64,000 nucleotides of DNA from Bolinopsis microptera. Lineage: Eukaryota > Ctenophora > Tentaculata > Lobata > Bolinopsidae. The translations under genes were made by a program, and so were the position numbers. Position 1 is the stretch's first letter; every line of letters begins with the position of its first letter. The notes under the pieces were generated by a model. That model saw only the letters and a list, made by a program, of their open reading frames with translations. It was not told where the DNA came from and did no database searches. Shown here one piece after another: positions 57,771 through 64,000 of the stretch. The stretch spans positions 13,787,167 through 13,851,166 of the forward strand of contig NC_087074.1 of assembly GCF_026151205.1 (NCBI RefSeq), in the 5' to 3' direction.

Positions 57771-58511
57771 GGTAATATGTCCACTCCATTTTTATTGCTG
57801 TCTATGTTATTTAATTTTTATCGGTTATTGTTACAATCTTGCAGTACTACTAGTAGCTGTCTTTTTGTAGTACATGCCCTGCTTCCTTCCTTTCCTAAAT
57901 TTCTTACAAGCTCCTCCAGCCTCCTCTCTTACACCCTTTTCACTCCCTTCATTTCACTCATTCACTTTATATTTTATTACCACAGTATCTGCCAAAACCA
58001 ACATGGCCTAAGTAGAAAGGGGCCTTGACGTTGTTTGCCGCTTGGCCCTGCATCCCAAGCTGACGGTTGGCCTCCACTCTAAAAAACTTACCTTCAGTGA
58101 AGGCCGATGGTCAACAATTAGCGATGTAAGAGCTTGGCGGGTACAAATCCTGACCTCCTTTTACACCTTTGGGACGACTTTCGCAAATGCGAGAGGAATG
58201 ACCCCGAGGAGGGCTCCATTGGTTTTAGTAGGTTGCATATTTTAAATTTTTTTTTTAAAGAAGCTTTTTCTGATACAATGTTTTGAATAAGATCCACAAC
58301 CACATTTGCTGGTTATTTTATTTACAGTTGTGGTGCTATTGTTTATTCGTGCCGTACAAATGATAATTGATATCGATTATTTTATTAATCGACGGTTATT
58401 TTGTTAATTAGTACTACAAAAGAGAAAGTGACTTTTTTCACTAGACTCCAAATTTTCGTTTAAGCAGGCTCTAATGCTCATATTTATAATTTTCAAGTTG
58501 ATGGTCTTAAC
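57771..58511. other. Probable LINE 3' UTR and GPCR upstream region
   Basis: No protein-like frame. The Pyr-rich part to about 57990 and the section with GGCCTTGACGTTGTTTGCCG look like a LINE 3' UTR; the LINE end is not precisely visible. Confidence 0.35.
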
Positions 58512-59486
58512 ATGATGAACTATTCCAACGAGACTGTATTCGGAATTCAGAACAATGTCATAAAGTACACGTGGATCGGATACTTTCTCTTCGTTTTTCT
58601 ATCTTCTCTGATCGGGGACACGCTGATTCTGGTAGCATCCATAAAACTTCGTGCCTTCAAACTTCATAGCTTTATCGTCGTCTGCATCCAGCACATTGCA
58701 GTCTGTGATTTAATGGTTTCTTTCACATCTGTCCTTCCCAGACTTGTTTCTCTAATGGCAGGTGGTTGGGTTCTTGGTGATGCTTTATGCGCTATTGGAC
58801 CATTCATCATGATATATCCGGTTACAGTCAGCCTTCTTCTCATCTGTTTGATGACCACTAGCAAGCTAATAATTTTAAAATTCCCATCTAAATCAAGTTA
58901 TCTAACATCAAAAATCGGACACGTGATGTGCTCTTTCATATGGCTATCAGCAACAAACATCTCCGTCGCATTATTCATAGTTGACAAAAATGATGTAACA
59001 TTCGATTACAGGAGTTACAGTTGCCAATACGGTTTCTCCTCCGAGACGTGGAAATGGCTAAGACCCCTTATCGCTCTGCTTAACTCGATAATCCCCAACC
59101 TATTAGTGATAGGATCTACTGTGCCTCTGATAATATATCTACTTAGAGCAAGAAGACATTCAAAGCGAAGCAGGGGGGCTGTAAGATGGCAAGGTATCCT
59201 GACAACCTTCATTACTGCTGCTGTCTATAGCATATCCGCAATCCCGTACGCAGTGTATCGTTTCTTAGAATCACAAGCTGATGGGGTTCAAGATCCAGAT
59301 AATTCTTATTTCAGGCTGGCAGTGTCTTTCCTGTTTTTAAACACCCTCAGCAACTTTTACATCTATCTGTTCACGGTTCTTAGTTTCAGAAACTATGTTC
59401 AAGCCAGGTTTCAGACATATACAACATATTTATCATCTTTCAAATATCTTGGATCTATCAGTACCAACGGTAAGGAAATATACTAA
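58512..59486 (+). CDS. Rhodopsin-like GPCR, copy 1
   Basis: Intronless 324-codon frame with seven hydrophobic helices. The N-terminus has Asn glycosylation sites (NYSNET). TM1 carries the conserved Asn-like position as SSLIGDTLIL, TM2 has HIAVCDLMVS, and TM3 starts DALCAIGPF, whose Cys can pair with the ECL2 Cys in YSCQYG. TM4 has the expected Trp (FIWLSAT). The DRY box at the end of TM3 is replaced by TSK (LMTTSKLIILKF), and NPxxY in TM7 by SNFYIY, which is common in lineage-expanded cnidarian class A receptors. Intracellular loop 3 is short and basic (RARRHSKRSR). The ligand cannot be inferred. ATGATG at 58512 gives two possible starts; the second copy (63598) supports this N-terminal region. 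Confidence 0.85.
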   Translation: MMNYSNETVFGIQNNVIKYTWIGYFLFVFLSSLIGDTLILVASIKLRAFKLHSFIVVCIQHIAVCDLMVSFTSVLPRLVSLMAGGWVLGDALCAIGPFIMIYPVTVSLLLICLMTTSKLIILKFPSKSSYLTSKIGHVMCSFIWLSATNISVALFIVDKNDVTFDYRSYSCQYGFSSETWKWLRPLIALLNSIIPNLLVIGSTVPLIIYLLRARRHSKRSRGAVRWQGILTTFITAAVYSISAIPYAVYRFLESQADGVQDPDNSYFRLAVSFLFLNTLSNFYIYLFTVLSFRNYVQARFQTYTTYLSSFKYLGSISTNGKEIY

Positions 59487-59915
59487 TAATCACGAGTAAA
59501 ATTAACCCTTTGGAACCATGACATTTGGAACCATGACATTTGTATCAAAATTGTACTTATATTATATTGTCAGCCCAGCTTCAATTGTCATATTTATCAC
59601 AGCGAAATAAAAATAAATAATGAAGATGAAATATGAATTGACCATCTGCAGGTTCAACTTCACGAAGAAAAGATGACGAACACCACGGTGAACAACATAG
59701 ATTTTCGCGAATGAAAAAATTCGTGGTAGTAAAGTAACGACGATCTGATTTTTTCGAACGATATTTTTTGGATTGCTACATTATAATTTGATTAATTTGA
59801 TTTTATTTGATGTCAATTGTTCGTTTTTGTAATTTTATTTCAAATTTGTAGGAAACAGACGAAATATGAATTTACTTGAATTAAAAAATGAACGAGCGAT
59901 ATGGAGGATCTATCA

Positions 59916-60240
<325 letters not shown>

Positions 60241-60299
60241 GTTAAGGTATTCGAACCATGTAATATTGCTATCTATCGCACAATTTCTCATCCCTGGAA

Positions 60300-61020
60300 T
60301 AGGATGATTTTCCGTTTATCAAAGCTTTCTTTGGGAATAGAACTTTGAGTACCTCAATCGTGTCTTGTGCCATCCTCAGTGACCCTTTAAGATGGTCATT
60401 CAAGAAAAATTCGGTCAAAACAGTGAAATTTGGGTCTCGGAAAGCTGAAATTCGAATATGTCCTTAGTCCTACCAGTAGGACATATTCAAAATTTTCATT
60501 GCATCAAAGTTTTCTCTGGATATACTGCCTCCAGTACCTTGATGGCAACTTGTGTCAATCTCACCGACCTCACTGATTGGTCACTGGTTAAAATTGCTGT
60601 CAAAACCGCGAAATTTCGGTCAAGGGGACGGCAGAAAAGCTCCTCTTCAAGAATCTTCCAAAATCTCTTTTTATATTCTGATAATTTTCCGATTATCAAA
60701 GCTTTCTTTGGGAATAGAACTTTGAGTACCTCAATCGTGTCTCGTGTCATCCTCAGTGACCCTGTAAGATGGTCATTCAAGAAAAAGTCAGTCAAAACAG
60801 TAAAATTTGGGTCGCGGAAAACTGAAATTCGGATATGTCCTACCGGTAGGACATATTCAAAATTTTCATTGCATCAAAGTTTTCTCCGGATATACTGTTT
60901 CCAGTACCTTGATGGCGACTTGGTACTACTCACTGATTGGTCACTGGTCAAAATTCGGTCAAAACCGCGAAATTTCGGTCAAGGAGACGGCAGAAAAGCT
61001 TCTCTTCAAAAATCTCTCAA
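60300..61020. repeat. Dimeric satellite-like tandem repeat (about 370-380 bp period)
   Basis: TCAAAGCTTTCTTTGGGAAT at 60318 recurs at 60697, and AAAATTTTCATTGCATCAAA at 60489 recurs at 60857, giving a period of about 370-380 bp. Each period is two related halves: one starting TCAAAGCTTTCTTTGGGAAT, the other TCAAAGTTTTCTC(T/C)GGATATAC; both share TCAATC/TTGATGG, ACTGGT/AGATGGTCA and GGTCAAAAC features. A palindrome ATGTCCTACCGGTAGGACAT lies at the junction in the second unit. Confidence 0.8.
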
Positions 61021-63597
61021 AATTTCTTAAGCTTTAAATCGAAACAAAAAACCATCGCACATCATCAATATTCAATATTGGTAATGTAACAAATATTATC
61101 AAGTCTAAAATAATTTTATGGCAACTTTTTAGGCACGATGCAGTGCTCTTTTTCTCATTTAAGCCAGGAGAAACATTAATTATCATACCGTTCTTTGGCA
61201 GTCTCATTAAACAGGTACTGTTTGAGGAAATTGAAGTGGCTCTTTTGTGACTGCAAGAATACCTCGGATTGTGGTTCAATATAGTTACAAGAGCTTCAAG
61301 AGTTACAAATTACAATTTGAATTAACCAGAATTGTTAAAAAATTAAAGTTAACAAGAGTTATCCGCTAACTACAGTAAGCATTATACTTATACATTGAAT
61401 ACATAAGATCAACACCATAAAAATCTAATCCTCCGCCATATCATGTCGGAGGGAGTCAAGGTAGGTGGTAAGGTTGAAATTAAAAGTCGGATAGTGACGG
61501 TGTTGTACGTGACGGTGTTGTACGTGTACGACGCACGTGTAAGAATTATTGTTATAACATTATTATATTCGGTTGACGGTTTGTGTCATTACGTTGTATT
61601 GTGTTTAATCAGTGTTACATTTCATCGGCTGTATCTAAATTCGGGATGCATATTTCTTGAAGCGATAAAAAAAGACTTTAAAATAACACTCTCTGTGACC
61701 ACGGACATCTTAGTTGGATATAAAATTAGATCTACTTTTAGCGAAAATTAAAAAAATTATTGTTGCTGCCCTAGACTCCAGTCCTATAGTCTTTTTTTCG
61801 CGCTGCCTATGCGTGTGAATGGTAATTTTCAATTTGCAATGGTTGTGAATCGAAACCTTTAGAGATCACGAAAAAATTCTAAAATTCTAGCTGGTTTGGA
61901 CGAGGAAAGCATGAAGTTTATTTTTTATTGTCGAATGTCTGCTTGTAGTTGTGACTTTGAGTGGTCCTAAAGTTAAGATCGTGTAAAGTTAGTTAAGATC
62001 ATTTACACGAAAACCACACTTGGCTAATATAAAAGTATAAATAGCAATTCATTAATCATTGTCGGTGCAAGTTCTCATATTGTTACTTGTCAGTAGGGTG
62101 GAGCACATCATCCAGAGCGGCTTATTCGTTTGTTTCATGAAAATTAGGAGGGCTTCTATGATATGACATCTCATCATTTTGATTACCATACCAGTATTCT
62201 AATTCTCTCCAATACCGTCTGGAAAGTAGGACGTAATTATTATTCACAGTAAGATAGTAATAGTCTGCAGTATTTTGTATGTCAAATGAGCAATATCAAA
62301 ATAACATATTGTTTTTCTCAATCATATCTTCTATAAAGAATGGTTAGAGTCAACCTGTTCAGTCTCTATGAGTTTAACTAATCGAAAGTCGCTTCATAAA
62401 GCATTGTGTTGTATTAGAACTAGTCCAGTAATTTAAATCTTGTCCAGAACATCTCAATAAGTAGTCTGTTATAATATTTGATTTAGATTGTAGGTATCCG
62501 TTTATAATGTTCTGTCACTCCTTGTAGGTACTGCAGCTGTGGTTTGATCTTAAATACTGTCTTGTTTGCTTTTTTTTTAATTTAAAAAAAATATTACCCG
62601 TCCCCAATCTCATTATATCGGGAAATTATCATGATCCAACTTAAGGGTTTAAAGTAAATACGGGTGCAAACTGCAAGGGTTAAGCATTTAGAGTTCTGTA
62701 AAACAATCGTTACAATCGTGCTAAAATATTTAGTAATTTGGATCGATATCAAATTAGTGGTATTAGCACTAAGGTTTTACGGACACACTGGGCACGACAA
62801 TCCTTGATTAAATTGCACAAATACTGTGAGATTTGTGTGACAAACGTCTGCCCAAAATTTGTTAGTGTAGTTTTTGCTCCCCTAATATCGACCCCTGTGG
62901 GCTGCGTGTGCTACATGCTTCCAAATTTTTAAGTTATAGTATGTCTTCCCGATTTAAGACTTTCAGAGCTTAGGAAGCGGTTTTTTTCTGTTCAATTCTG
63001 TGCAGTTTTCCCCAACTTATGTTCGGATGTTCCAAGGTTTTGCGCTCAGATTATCTGTCTTATATAAATACTAGTATAATATGTACTATAGATATATACT
63101 ATATATTTATTATATACTATATATATATATATATATATATCTATACTTTCTATATTATCTATACTGTAAATATTATAAATATTACATCTAATATAAATAC
63201 TACATCTGATATAAATATTGCCTCGCTTTTACGAATATCATAATTATCAAGATTAAATTATATATTCAACGGCAGTTTTTTTAGTAGTAGTGCGATTTTT
63301 GGCTACGTCATTTAAGTACTTAGCACTGTGATATTCCACAGTGCACACCATGATTGAGGAAAGAAATGCATTAATTCACAGAAAATGCACGATTATGTAG
63401 GAAAAAAAGTGGGGCAGTCCGCAATATCTGACAATTGTGCTGATCCGATCCTTGAGTAGCCCTGTAGCACAAGTATTGACTGTATTTGTAATACCCCGCA
63501 AAGGAATGTAATATGCTTCCTTCATCGTATCGTATATACAACTTCTTTTGCTCTTTTGTAACTTGTAATTGTTAACTCGTAAGCTTTTAAGACAGTG
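61021..63597. other. Spacer between the GPCR copies, no gene seen
   Basis: AT-rich. The 102-codon frame at 61443-61751 includes a 16-bp duplication (GTGACGGTGTTGTACG) and shows no family. A TA-rich microsatellite lies at about 63100-63145. Promoter of the second GPCR copy is presumably at the right end. Confidence 0.4.
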
Positions 63598-64000
63598 ATG
63601 GTATTAAACTATTCCAACGAGACTGTATTCGGAATTCAGAACAATTTCATAAAGTACACGTGGATCGGATACTTTCTCTTCGTTTTTCTATCTTCTCTGA
63701 TCGGGGACACGCTGATTCTGGTAGCATCCATAAAACTTCGTGCCTTCAAACTTCATAGCTTTATCGTCGTCTGCATCCAGCACATTGCGGTCTGTGATTT
63801 GATGGTTTCTTTCACGTCTGTCCTTCCCAGACTTGTATCTCTAATGGCAGGTGGTTGGGTTCTTGGTGATGCTTTATGCGCTATTGGACCATTCATCATG
63901 ATATATCCGGTTACAGTCAGCCTTCTTCTCATCTGTTTGATGACCACTAGCAAGCTCATCATTTTAAAATTCCCATTTAAATCAAGTTATCTAACATCAA
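63598..64000 (+). CDS. Rhodopsin-like GPCR, copy 2 (cut by window end)
   Basis: From ATG at 63598 the first 134 codons repeat copy 1 almost exactly. The start differs (MVLNYSN against MMNYSN), NNFIKY replaces NNVIKY and PFKSS replaces PSKSS; other differences are silent. TM1 to TM3 and the TSK variant of the DRY box are the same. The frame is open to the window end. Intronless so far; this is a recent tandem duplicate about 5.08 kb downstream of copy 1. Confidence 0.85.
   Translation, partial: MVLNYSNETVFGIQNNFIKYTWIGYFLFVFLSSLIGDTLILVASIKLRAFKLHSFIVVCIQHIAVCDLMVSFTSVLPRLVSLMAGGWVLGDALCAIGPFIMIYPVTVSLLLICLMTTSKLIILKFPFKSSYLTS

Noticed and set aside
61443-61751. 102-codon frame between GPCR copies
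   Set aside because: Contains a 16-bp tandem duplication and no recognisable domain; no splice or expression evidence.

Overview
The window is eukaryotic and animal. Genes carry short GT-AG introns, and a nuclear lamin / intermediate-filament gene, a FAM76 gene, an animal-type tyrosyl-tRNA synthetase with an EMAPII tail and two divergent rhodopsin-like GPCR copies are all readable. AT-rich non-coding DNA, many small inverted-repeat elements and the style of the GPCRs suggest an early-branching marine invertebrate. A cnidarian, possibly medusozoan, is my best guess, but it is an inference only. Exon limits below were read by eye from splice consensus and reading-phase continuity, so individual boundaries may be off by a few bases.

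Left part (0-29 kb) is gene-dense. After a dead LINE tail and a tRNA-like SINE promoter come an intronless, frameshifted CNOT1-like gene and, tail to tail, an unrecognised three-exon gene. Then follow URB2 (ribosome biogenesis), TXNDC15, FAM76 with an intronless USP53/54-type deubiquitinase gene inside its first intron, and YARS with two further intronless genes inside its introns: a TUT1-like nucleotidyltransferase and a secretory-pathway 2-oxoglutarate oxygenase. All three nested genes lie on the host strand. Most start codons have a 3' splice-site-like AG just upstream, which fits either unannotated 5' UTR introns or spliced-leader trans-splicing.

Middle part (29-40 kb) is one minus-strand lamin-type gene of about 14 coding exons and about 679 codons, with no CaaX box in the reading proposed. 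Its 4.5-kb lamin-tail intron holds a plus-strand BTB gene and a 730-bp palindrome.

Right part (40-64 kb) is repeat-rich. It has a hAT-type MITE, a decayed minus-strand LINE, a foldback-like GC-rich inverted-repeat region, a few exons of an unassigned minus-strand gene, and an L1/Tx1-type LINE whose ORF is split by a 2.9-kb giant palindromic element with matching 8-bp target-site duplications. It ends with two nearly identical GPCR genes about 5 kb apart, separated by a 320-bp CT microsatellite and a dimeric satellite. No CRISPR, rRNA or convincing tRNA gene was seen.
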